This document shows positions 1-5,420 of a stretch of 6,184 nucleotides of DNA, piece after piece. Within the stretch, counting starts at the first letter, position 1; every line of letters begins with the position of its first letter. A program made the translations under genes and the position numbers. The stretch is taken from positions 1 to 6,184 of the forward strand of contig JAFNYG010000037.1 in the NCBI GenBank assembly GCA_017383325.1, written 5' to 3'. This DNA is from Alphaproteobacteria bacterium. Its GTDB lineage: Bacteria; Pseudomonadota; Alphaproteobacteria; Rs-D84. The notes under the pieces are model-generated. The model saw only the letters and a program-made list of their open reading frames with translations. It was not told where the DNA came from and ran no database searches.

Positions 1-1
1 A

Positions 2-607
2 ATCAAGAAAATAGATGCAGAAAATTTCACGCCTGACGATTGTCGCGATACAGATGGAATCTTGGTGCCGGGCGGATTTGGTGCGCGCGGTGTTGATGGA
101 AAAATATCCGCCGCAAAATATGCGCGCGAAAACGCGGTTCCATACATGGGCATATGTCTGGGGATGCAGGTTGCAGTAATTGAATTTGCGCGCAATGTAC
201 TGGGGATTGAAAACGCAAATTCGTCTGAATTTTCATCTGACTGTACGCCTGTTATCGGCATAATGGCGGCGTGTGATTCTGAAAACATGGGTGGTACATT
301 GCGATTGGGGGCGTATCCATGTGACATATCGCATGACACATTGGCGCACAAGATATATGGTGCGACCAACATATCTGAACGCCATCGTCATCGTTATGAA
401 ATGGACATTGGTCTGGAACAAGAATTTGCGAACGCTGGCATGATAATATCGGGGCGCAGCCCAGACGGCATGTTGCCAGAAATTATCGAATTAAAAAATC
501 ATCCGTTTTTTATCGCGGGTCAATTTCATCCTGAATTTCAATCCAGTCCATATACAGGTCACCCAATGTTTAATGCATTTATTGCCGCGGCCAAACAATC
601 AAAATAG
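2..607 (+). CDS. pyrG: CTP synthase, C-terminal glutaminase domain (5'-truncated by window edge)
   Basis: CTP synthase makes CTP from UTP, ATP and glutamine in the cytoplasm. Only the last 201 codons are here; the family is about 540 residues long, so the amidoligase domain lies off the left edge. The frame is open from base 2. Visible class I glutamine amidotransferase features are the oxyanion segment DGILVPGGFGARG, the nucleophile elbow GICLGMQ with its catalytic Cys at codon 155-157, and the QFHPEFQ motif, whose His (527-529) and Glu (533-535) complete the triad. NANSSEF and GGTLRLGAYPC are typical CTP synthase segments, which sets this apart from GMP synthase or CarA. All three catalytic residues are present and the reading frame is intact to the TAG. 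The gene converges on infC, and a shared terminator lies between them. Its promoter and start are outside the window. Confidence 0.97.
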   Translation: MKKIDAENFTPDDCRDTDGILVPGGFGARGVDGKISAAKYARENAVPYMGICLGMQVAVIEFARNVLGIENANSSEFSSDCTPVIGIMAACDSENMGGTLRLGAYPCDISHDTLAHKIYGATNISERHRHRYEMDIGLEQEFANAGMIISGRSPDGMLPEIIELKNHPFFIAGQFHPEFQSSPYTGHPMFNAFIAAAKQSK

Positions 608-622
608 TATCGTCTTCTGTGT

Positions 623-651
623 AAAAAAAATACCCCGAACGGGGTATTTTA
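623..651. terminator. Bidirectional intrinsic terminator between pyrG and infC
   Basis: A short GC hairpin (TACCCC at 631-636, loop GAAC, GGGGTA at 641-646) is flanked by A8 on the left (623-630) and TTTTATTTT on the right. It therefore has a U-tract in both directions. It starts about 20 nt after the pyrG stop, and its right T-tract overlaps the infC stop codon (649-651), so it can end both convergent transcripts. Confidence 0.88.
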
Positions 652-1197
652 TTTTGCGGGTGCGACAATAATCGATTTTGTTCGTTCGTCTGGTTTTGAT
701 TTTGATTCCAGACTGCCTTTATCGCCGATTATTTCCAGTATTCGTGCGAACAATTCTGGCACAGCGTCTTTGCCACGCGCCAACACTTTCTTAGAGCCAC
801 GGGTCATGACTGCAATTTTTACCTTGTTTCCAGTGCCCAAAAATTCAAAAACTTTTTTCATTTTGATGTTCAGGTCGTTTTCTTCGATGAACGGTTTGAC
901 CCAAACTTCTTTCATTTCGATTGTTTTTTGGTTTTTGCGTGCCTCTGATGCGCGTTTTTTTTGTTCGTACTTAAACTTGCCATAATCCATAATTTTTGTA
1001 ATTGGCACAGCGTTATTTGCATTAATTTCAACCAGGTCCAACCCCAAATCCATTGCCATCTGCAACGCCTGTGACGTTGGCATAATCCCCAGGTTTTGTC
1101 CGTCGTTGCTGATAACTTGGACAGATTTTGCGAATATTTTATTGTTCATTCGTGGCCCGTTTTCACGACGGTTGTCACGATTAAATGCAGGTTTAAT
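649..1197 (-). CDS. infC: Translation initiation factor IF-3, ATT start
   Basis: IF-3 binds the 30S subunit, keeps it apart from 50S and checks start codon and initiator tRNA. The N-domain (…SNDGQNLGIMPTSQALQMAMDLGLDLVEI) runs into the basic linker helix KIMDYGKFKYEQKKRASEARKNQK, then the C-domain ending in SIIVAPAK. The first ATG (1147-1149) would give 166 residues and drop the usual N-terminal tail. Reading upstream in frame there is no ATG, GTG or TTG. There is an ATT at 1195-1197, six bases after a perfect AAGGAG (1204-1209), giving 182 residues that begin KPAFNRDNRRENGPRMNNKI. This matches the GPR(V/M)N(N/D) tail of alphaproteobacterial IF-3. AUU starts are a known infC hallmark and allow IF-3 to repress its own translation. 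The uracil-DNA glycosylase gene ends 39 nt upstream on the same strand. No rpmI-rplT follows; pyrG converges instead. Confidence 0.95.
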   Translation of the reverse strand: MKPAFNRDNRRENGPRMNNKIFAKSVQVISNDGQNLGIMPTSQALQMAMDLGLDLVEINANNAVPITKIMDYGKFKYEQKKRASEARKNQKTIEMKEVWVKPFIEENDLNIKMKKVFEFLGTGNKVKIAVMTRGSKKVLARGKDAVPELFARILEIIGDKGSLESKSKPDERTKSIIVAPAK

Positions 1198-1203
1198 TGT
1201 ATG

Positions 1204-1209
1204 CTCCTT
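1204..1209 (-). promoter_or_regulatory. Ribosome binding site that fixes the infC ATT start
   Basis: On the minus strand AAGGAG is followed by six bases (CATACA) and then ATT. This is the ideal spacing for ATT as start codon. It lies 54 bases before the first in-frame ATG (1147-1149), so it cannot serve that ATG. Confidence 0.85.
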
Positions 1210-1236
1210 TATTAAATACGTGCAAATTATTAACTA

Positions 1237-2013
1237 TTATTCGGCACTTTTCAAGATATTTTGCGCATTTTGCAGTGCGTTCCACACGTCGCGCTTTGCG
1301 GTGGGTTTTAATATTAAATAATTCGGATGGAATATCGGTACCAGTGTTGCGCCATTGTTCAGTTCAACCGAAATCCCATGTGATTTTGCCAGATTAATGT
1401 TGCCCAGTTCTGTTGCCGGCAATGTCCCCAGTGTTAAAATTACGCGTGGTTTTAATAATTCTATTGCGCGATCAATGAATGGTCGTGTCATATCCAGTTC
1501 TGGGCGTGTCGGTGTTCGTCCGCCTGGTGTTCGCCAAAATACCATTGGGACAATGGATACTGTTTCGCGGCTTTGCCCGATTGCGTTCAGCATTTTGTCC
1601 ATTAATTCCCCCGTGGGGCCTGACAGAATGTGGCCTGTTGCGTCGTCGTCGGAACCGGGGATGTCTGTCACAATCATCAATTTACCACTGCCTATGTGTG
1701 GTAACACGGTATTGGTTGCGGTCGCACGCAGTGGATGATTGAATTCGCCGATCATTCGATTCAGTGTTGCCATGTCATTTGGCCGCGCCGCCATCGCGCG
1801 TACGGTATCAATAGACATTGTTTGCACAGGCGCAATTGGTGGTACAACGGTTGCCCGTCCAATTTCTGCGACTACTGCGGATGGTGTTGGTTGTTGTGCG
1901 ACGGTTGTATTGGTCGCGGTCTTAGGCTGGGTGTGTGGCGCCACTATTGGTGTATCTGTGATTTCCCACCGAACACCTGCTAAATCCAGATAACGCAAAT
2001 CATTATAAGACAT
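1237..2013 (-). CDS. Family-4-like (SPO1-type) uracil-DNA glycosylase without cysteines
   Basis: Likely removes uracil from DNA to start base-excision repair. The 258-residue protein has an N-terminal segment (RYLDLAGVRWEITDTP), a Pro/Ala/Thr/Val-rich linker (about 22-65) and a glycosylase domain (about 85-255). Family motifs seen are KLMIVTDIPGSDDDATGHI (111-129, matching the usual GEAPGxxED..G), SGPTGELMDKMLNAIG (131-146), FWRTPGGRTPTRPE (159-172), KPRVILTLGTLPA (188-200) and the active-site IFHPNYLILKP (227-237). Classical family 4 enzymes hold a 4Fe-4S cluster with four cysteines. This protein has no cysteine at all: the KCRPPG and ACRPF positions read FWRTPG and MTRPF, and the N-terminal pair is gone, so it cannot bind the cluster the usual way. 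A purine-rich AAGGA lies 11 nt before the ATG. infC follows 39 nt downstream, suggesting one transcript. The family assignment is firm; activity and substrate range are inferred. Confidence 0.86.
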   Translation of the reverse strand: MSYNDLRYLDLAGVRWEITDTPIVAPHTQPKTATNTTVAQQPTPSAVVAEIGRATVVPPIAPVQTMSIDTVRAMAARPNDMATLNRMIGEFNHPLRATATNTVLPHIGSGKLMIVTDIPGSDDDATGHILSGPTGELMDKMLNAIGQSRETVSIVPMVFWRTPGGRTPTRPELDMTRPFIDRAIELLKPRVILTLGTLPATELGNINLAKSHGISVELNNGATLVPIFHPNYLILKPTAKRDVWNALQNAQNILKSAE

Positions 2014-2027
2014 TTTTTTGTTTTTCC

Positions 2028-2056
2028 TTGATAATTGCCATATTTTATAGTAGAAT
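2028..2056 (+). promoter_or_regulatory. Sigma70-type promoter of pal
   Basis: TTGATA (2028-2033), a 17-base spacer and TAGAAT (2051-2056) make a near-consensus housekeeping promoter. Transcription should start near 2063, giving a leader of about 30 nt that contains the AAGGGAG ribosome site (2079-2085), eight bases before the ATG. It lies in the 79-bp divergent region shared with the glycosylase gene. For that gene only weak minus-strand candidates are visible, such as TAAAAT around 2042-2047. Confidence 0.75.
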
Positions 2057-2092
2057 AGCCCACGAGCAACAGAAACTCAAGGGAGTAATTTC

Positions 2093-2509
2093 ATGAAATT
2101 AAAAAACTTTGCTTTGTTGGCGGGCGTTGCAGGCTTATTGGCGGCTTGCGGCGGTTCATCAATCGTTGAACCTGCTGATTTGAACGATCAGCGCGTATTC
2201 TTCGGTTTTAATTCCTCAGAAATTTCCGAAGATGCTAAAAACAACCTGTTGGGTCAGGCTTTGTACATGAAAAATCACGAAGACGTAAAAATCCAGATTG
2301 CTGGTAACTGCGACGAACGTGGTTCAACAGAATACAACTTGGCTTTGGGCGCACGTCGTGCAAACGCTGCTAAAAATGTTTTGGTAAATGACGGTATTGA
2401 TGCGAAACGCATTTCGACCATTTCTTATGGCAAAGAACGTCCATTGGTTCAGGGTTCCGGCGAAGAAGTCTGGAAGTGGAACCGTAATGCCACAACAACA
2501 GTTAAATAA
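2093..2509 (+). CDS. pal: Peptidoglycan-associated lipoprotein Pal
   Basis: Pal is the outer-membrane lipoprotein of the Tol-Pal complex. It binds peptidoglycan and helps constrict the outer membrane at division. The 138-residue protein has a lipoprotein signal peptide with lipobox LAAC (lipidated Cys19). Residue +2 is Gly, not Asp, which fits outer-membrane sorting. The OmpA-C domain spans about 33-137: VFFGFNSSEIS near the start, IAGNCDERGSTEYNLALGARRA (69-90), where Asp74 and the Arg pair 88-89 correspond to the diaminopimelate-binding residues, then ISYGKERPL (110-118). The GNCDERG form with Asn in place of His is common in alphaproteobacteria. The C-terminus reads NRNATTTVK where most Pals have NRRAV-type residues, a small deviation. 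The gene has a good promoter, ribosome site and terminator of its own. tolB and the rest of tol are not adjacent: the upstream neighbour is a divergent DNA-repair gene. Confidence 0.95.
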   Translation: MKLKNFALLAGVAGLLAACGGSSIVEPADLNDQRVFFGFNSSEISEDAKNNLLGQALYMKNHEDVKIQIAGNCDERGSTEYNLALGARRANAAKNVLVNDGIDAKRISTISYGKERPLVQGSGEEVWKWNRNATTTVK

Positions 2510-2521
2510 TTGTTGTATTTC

Positions 2522-2551
2522 AAAACAAAACCGCCAATCGGCGGTTTTTTT
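2522..2551. terminator. Intrinsic terminator after pal, probably bidirectional
   Basis: CCGCC (2531-2535), loop AATC and GGCGG (2540-2544) are extended by AAAA/TTTT and followed by T7 (2545-2551), an excellent terminator for pal. Read on the minus strand the hairpin is followed by TTTTGTTTTG, so it can also end the convergent 101-aa gene, whose stop codon is at 2559-2561. Confidence 0.9.
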
Positions 2552-2558
2552 ATTTGAA

Positions 2559-2864
2559 TTATCTTACAATTCTGCGCTGAACCTCGGTCCTGATTGGTTT
2601 GTACACAGTCACAGGCTGATAAACCTGATAATGGTCGATAACCTCTGTATGCGTTTTTACGCGCACAGGTTGTGCCGCCGTCGTCCGAATTTCACATGGC
2701 TTAACATTGCGGCTGGAATAGCTGCGTTTGTTGCAACCGCATGGAATATCTGCGCTGATGCGTTCCCATGTTGTGATAGTTTCTGTTTCTGTATATGTGT
2801 ATCCTGCTGTTGCAGCGCTGCATACAAATAAAGCGCCAAGCAAAACGAACAAACATTTTTTCAT
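2559..2864 (-). CDS. Small exported basic protein of unknown function (101 aa)
   Basis: I do not recognise the family. The first 20 residues are a classic Sec signal peptide (MKK, then CLFVLLGALFVCSA, cleavage after ATA). The mature part is about 81 residues. It opens with a Thr/Glu/Tyr stretch (YTYTETETITTWERIS), has a small Cys group (CGC at 42-44, Cys57), and ends in a beta-like alternating segment rich in Val, Tyr, Pro and Arg (about 67-101). That tail repeats a loose motif, VYQPVTVYKPI then RTEVQRRIV. AAAGGT precedes the ATG by seven bases, supporting the start. The gene has its own extended -10 promoter and a terminator on each side, so it is probably monocistronic, though it lies behind the 423-aa secreted-protein gene on the same strand. 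Signal peptide and start are seen directly. A periplasmic or surface location is inferred, and no function can be assigned. Confidence 0.78.
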   Translation of the reverse strand: MKKCLFVLLGALFVCSAATAGYTYTETETITTWERISADIPCGCNKRSYSSRNVKPCEIRTTAAQPVRVKTHTEVIDHYQVYQPVTVYKPIRTEVQRRIVR

Positions 2865-2915
2865 AGCAATACCTTTTGCTTTGTTAAAACATCTCTCTGC
2901 CCTGCTTATTTTTTT

Positions 2916-2924
2916 ACTATACCA
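2916..2924 (-). promoter_or_regulatory. Extended -10 promoter of the 101-aa exported protein gene
   Basis: The minus strand reads TGG-TATAGT, a TGn extended -10 element with a five-of-six -10 hexamer. A weak TTGTGG sits 19 bases upstream (2941-2946). The start point would be near 2909, leaving a leader of about 45 nt that contains the AAAGGT ribosome site. It lies directly downstream of the preceding gene's terminator, so this is where a separate transcript should begin. Confidence 0.6.
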
Positions 2925-2956
2925 GTCTATTATTGGATTTCCACAAAAAACGCGGG

Positions 2957-2985
2957 AAAAGAAAAACCGTCAGTGTCTGACGGTT
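2957..2985 (-). terminator. Intrinsic terminator after the 423-aa gene
   Basis: A nine-base-pair stem (AACCGTCAG 2965-2973 with CTGACGGTT 2977-2985, loop of three) is followed on the minus strand by TTTTTCTTTT. It lies about 30 nt after the stop codon at 3015-3017. On the plus strand there is no U-tract after the stem, so it acts in the minus direction only. Confidence 0.88.
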
Positions 2986-3014
2986 GTGTGTTTATACCCA
3001 GGGGCATATTTTTT

Positions 3015-4286
3015 TTATGGGCATTGTTCCAGCTGCTTTAACACGTTTTGAACGTCGTTGTTAACAGACACCGTTATTTCGCGTTGCAGCCCATCTTTAT
3101 ATGTATAGTTAAATTGCGCATCTTTGAATTCTGGTAATGCGCTGTATACCTGCTGGAATGGCGCCAGCATCGCACTGAACCATTGGCGACCGCGGCACAG
3201 GCATCCATTGCGCACGTCTGCCGCAACGACGGCTGTGGCGGTGTTGGGATATTTTGTATCCAGGTCATGATCTGTCATCATCAAACAGCGCGCCCCGAAT
3301 CCATAGAAGTTTGCATCATCTGCCAAAAACTTGTACACCAACCCATCGCTGGCCCCAGCCTGTTTTAATGCGTATGCCATACCATCTGTACAGCATGCCT
3401 GGGCGCTGCGCATCAGCATCTTGTATCGGTCCAGCAACGGTGCCGCCGCCGGATCGTTTGCGGTTATGTGTTTATTGCAATCTGCGGCATGAACAAATTC
3501 TGAAACCGATGCATCGCGCAACTTTGTGCTGCGTGGTGACACTGTTTCGCGTACAATTGGTTTTCTACGCCATATTTCGCATTCTGTCTCTGTTTCAAAT
3601 GGGCAACCGTCGTCGATTGCGCATTCGCCAAATGTTTCTGCAATAACTGTGGTCATATCTTGTGCCGTATATTCGGGACGCGGATTTGACATATTTGTGA
3701 ACCATAATGTATCAGATGGTTTTTTTGGTGCCAGTAATTCTTCAACGCGTTCACGGGTCGTGGCTGCATCAGCCATATTTTGCTGATACAATTCAATTGG
3801 ATCAGCATCGCGCAAATAAATCTCGGGCGTTGGTTCCAAGAACCAATCGGAAAAATCTTTGTATTTATAGCTATTGATCGATTCGTCCCAAATCGGAACT
3901 CCGTTGCGCCAATCGACTGTCTTGGGCGCGACGTGGCTGTTATATTCACCATGCGTGCCATCCCACAGTGCAGGTCTTGTATCTTCTGGCACAGGTTTAA
4001 TTGTCAACAGCTTTGCCTCAACCGTTTTTTCTGGCAATAAAATATTTTGCGCAACCGGCATTGCAGCAACATCCGAATCGGAATCCATCCATGTTGGCGT
4101 TTGGATTGTCTGTGTTGGCTTTGCGACAATGATTGCCGTGGGCGCATCCTCGCTTTGGGTCCATTCAAACTCTTCGAACACCATTGGTTCAATATCACAG
4201 CCTGCGCCGGTGCAATCCGATGCGCCTGCGCCATACGTCCCCAGCAAACACAGCAGAGACGAAAAAACAAATATTCTGGTTTTCAT
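3015..4286 (-). CDS. Exported cysteine-rich protein of unknown function (423 aa)
   Basis: I do not recognise the family. Residues 1-22 form a Sec signal peptide (MKTR, hydrophobic FVFSSLLCLLG, cleavage near GAGA/S). The mature protein has 12 cysteines: 25, 30, 222, 228, 236, 270, the pair 298-299, 334, 362, 364 and 422. An even number in an exported protein suggests disulfides. Residues about 31-215 are acidic, rich in Pro, Trp and Thr, and look extended (EWTQSED, VDWRNGVPIWDES, DFSDWFLEPTPEIYLRDADPIELYQQN). The region about 262-423 looks like a folded domain: ACCTDGMAYALKQAGA, FYGFGARCLMMTDHDLDTKYPNTATAVV, NGCLCRGRQWFSAMLAP, then a Cys at the next-to-last codon but one. There is no transmembrane helix after the signal and no lipobox. 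The ATG sits right at the predicted transcription start; the next Met (residue 35) would lose the signal peptide. It is divergent from the outer-membrane barrel gene, and an envelope role is inferred. Confidence 0.85.
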   Translation of the reverse strand: MKTRIFVFSSLLCLLGTYGAGASDCTGAGCDIEPMVFEEFEWTQSEDAPTAIIVAKPTQTIQTPTWMDSDSDVAAMPVAQNILLPEKTVEAKLLTIKPVPEDTRPALWDGTHGEYNSHVAPKTVDWRNGVPIWDESINSYKYKDFSDWFLEPTPEIYLRDADPIELYQQNMADAATTRERVEELLAPKKPSDTLWFTNMSNPRPEYTAQDMTTVIAETFGECAIDDGCPFETETECEIWRRKPIVRETVSPRSTKLRDASVSEFVHAADCNKHITANDPAAAPLLDRYKMLMRSAQACCTDGMAYALKQAGASDGLVYKFLADDANFYGFGARCLMMTDHDLDTKYPNTATAVVAADVRNGCLCRGRQWFSAMLAPFQQVYSALPEFKDAQFNYTYKDGLQREITVSVNNDVQNVLKQLEQCP

Positions 4287-4293
4287 GCCTAAT

Positions 4294-4302
4294 ATTATAC
4301 CA
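4294..4302 (-). promoter_or_regulatory. Perfect extended -10 promoter abutting the start codon of the 423-aa gene
   Basis: The minus strand reads TGG-TATAAT, the full extended -10 consensus, with only seven bases (ATTAGGC) before the ATG at 4284-4286. No good -35 is seen, which is normal for extended -10 promoters. With the usual six to seven bases between the -10 box and +1, the transcript starts at or within about two bases of the ATG. There is no room for a Shine-Dalgarno site, and the AGG next to the ATG is too close to work. Confidence 0.72.
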
Positions 4303-4333
4303 CAAATTTGCAGTGTTTAAAACAGGTTTTTGG

Positions 4334-4361
4334 TTTACTAGCATTGTATTTTGTGTTTAAT
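4334..4361 (+). promoter_or_regulatory. Possible promoter of the outer-membrane barrel gene
   Basis: TTTACT (4334-4339), a 16-base spacer and TTTAAT (4356-4361) give a plausible sigma70 promoter with a start near 4368, about 50 nt before the preferred GTG. A competing candidate is TTGTTA (4384-4389), 18 bases, TATGCT (4408-4413), whose start point would fall on the GTG itself. The sequence alone does not decide between them. Confidence 0.35.
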
Positions 4362-4419
4362 TTTTTTGCGGAATACATGCCCGTTGTTATTCTTGCGTGT
4401 TTTGAGTTATGCTTTTTTT

Positions 4420-5214
4420 GTGAAATACATATATGTGCTTTTGGTGTTTTTTGTTATATCAACATCGTTTGCCAAGACTGATATTTCAAATGGCATCCAG
4501 TTGGGGGTTGGAGTTTCTGTTACGTCTGGTCTAAACATTGTGTTGGGGTATCATAATCCAGATTATGAATCGTATTATTTGCGTCGTCTGGGGGTGCGAA
4601 TCGATTTTGCTATAACGGATCCATTAAAATCTGCGATCGATTCGGCTATTGATTCGTATATGCGCGACGGCCGTGATGTGGGGGATGGTGTTAAAGTTGA
4701 TAACGGTTCCTTGGATGCATGGCACGACGCGCTTGTTATGGATTATTATCCGTTTGCGCGCATGTGGCGTGTATCTGCGGGCTATGCCTGGGGTGCTGCC
4801 AAATTAGATTCGGCTATCTTTGGCGAAATAGAACGCGCCCCGTCCCAGCGTTTTTATTTCTATCTGGCGGGTGATCATTACTATTATAATGGGAACAGCT
4901 TTAATGGCGCCGCAAACATAGACTGGAATTATCACGGCCCGTATTTTGGAACTGGCTTTGATTTTAATATCGGCTGCCGATTCGGTCTGTTTATGGATTT
5001 TGGCGTTGTTTTGGCGAATCGGCCTGCGAAACTGTCGCTGTACGTCCCCCAGGAACAATTATATGTATATAATAAGCTGGCCGCGACCTGGTTGCCGGTG
5101 ACAATCCCCCAGCTGGACGCAGATATTGCGCGCGCAACACGCGATGCAAACGATAAATTATCTGATTGGCGGGTTTTTCCTATGATAAAATTGGGCTTTT
5201 CGTACCGATTTTGA
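4420..5214 (+). CDS. Probable outer-membrane beta-barrel protein, GTG start
   Basis: Not recognised as a named family. From GTG 4420 the protein has 264 residues and begins with a clean signal peptide: MKYI, hydrophobic YVLLVFFVIS, then TSFA/KT with cleavage after residue 18. Starting at the upstream TTG (4351) would put 23 extra residues before the signal, so GTG is preferred, although no strong ribosome site precedes it. The mature part shows alternating polar and hydrophobic strands typical of barrels: GIQLGVGVSVTSGLNIVLGY, RLGVRIDFAI, WRVSAGYAWG, RFYFYLAGDHYYY, GPYFGTGFDFNIGCRFGLFMDFGVVLA and a final FPMIKLGFSYRF. The C-terminal Phe after an alternating aromatic strand is the usual signal for the Bam barrel-assembly machinery. 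Between strands are acidic or helical inserts (IDSAIDSYMRDGRDVGDG, DADIARATRDANDKLSD). No OmpA-C domain follows, and there is one cysteine in the mature part. Outer-membrane location is well supported; ligand or role is unknown. Confidence 0.82.
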   Translation: MKYIYVLLVFFVISTSFAKTDISNGIQLGVGVSVTSGLNIVLGYHNPDYESYYLRRLGVRIDFAITDPLKSAIDSAIDSYMRDGRDVGDGVKVDNGSLDAWHDALVMDYYPFARMWRVSAGYAWGAAKLDSAIFGEIERAPSQRFYFYLAGDHYYYNGNSFNGAANIDWNYHGPYFGTGFDFNIGCRFGLFMDFGVVLANRPAKLSLYVPQEQLYVYNKLAATWLPVTIPQLDADIARATRDANDKLSDWRVFPMIKLGFSYRF

Positions 5215-5385
5215 CATTGTTTGCCACGATTCGGGATAAAATCCGAATCAAAAAAAGTGCAAAACCGAATCATATATTGGGGGTTAATAAAACAAAAAAT
5301 AAAAAAAATGAAAAAAATTTTTGGCGGAATTCTGGGTTTTTTTCCTAGTTTTTAAATTTTTTTAAAATTATTTTTGAAATTCCGC
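5215..5385. other. Gene-free, A/T-rich region upstream of the rRNA promoter
   Basis: No gene or clear terminator is visible here. A 7-bp hairpin (GATTCGG 5228-5234, CCGAATC 5243-5249) is followed by an A-tract, not a T-tract. CCGAATCA occurs at 5243-5250 and again at 5265-5272. From about 5282 the sequence is nearly all A and T, with phased A and T runs up to the -35 box. This resembles an UP element and a curved upstream region of a strong rRNA promoter. GCGGAATT (5324-5331) and its reverse complement AATTCCGC (5378-5385) flank the T-rich half. Confidence 0.5.
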
Positions 5386-5414
5386 TTGACTTTTCAGAAG
5401 TTTGAGCGCATACT
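5386..5414 (+). promoter_or_regulatory. Promoter of the rRNA operon
   Basis: TTGACT (5386-5391) is followed at 17 bases by CATACT (5409-5414); TACTAA at 5411-5416 is an alternative with a 19-base spacer. The strong -35, the A/T-rich upstream tract and the long untranslated leader into 16S rRNA mark it as the rRNA promoter. The start point should be near 5421, in a GC-rich patch (GCGGGC, 5417-5422) that could act as a growth-rate discriminator; that last point is inference. Confidence 0.72.
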
Positions 5415-5420
5415 AAGCGG

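Noticed and set aside
1355..1993. Plus-strand frames opposite the uracil-DNA glycosylase gene
   Set aside because: They are shadows of a gene with clear family motifs on the minus strand; no start signals are seen.
2388..2831. 147-codon plus-strand frame running from inside pal across the terminator
   Set aside because: It starts within pal in another frame, crosses the pal terminator and lies opposite the 101-aa gene. Its cysteine-rich translation looks like antisense noise.
3254..3646. Long plus-strand frames opposite the 423-aa gene (also 3526-3786 and 3874-4320)
   Set aside because: They have no ribosome sites and no recognisable protein features. The minus-strand frame has a signal peptide, promoter and terminator.
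4351..4419. N-terminal extension of the barrel protein from TTG at 4351
   Set aside because: It would place 23 residues before a complete signal peptide, and no ribosome site precedes the TTG.
4377..4481. Short upstream frame from ATG 4377 overlapping the barrel gene start
   Set aside because: It has a 34-codon length, only a weak GCGGA upstream, an odd Cys/Phe-rich composition and lies out of frame over the signal peptide region. Most likely chance.
5228..5249. Hairpin GATTCGG/CCGAATC as terminator of the barrel gene
   Set aside because: It is followed by A8 and not by a T-tract, and on the minus strand no T-tract follows it either. It may be a minor structure; I see no intrinsic terminator for that gene.
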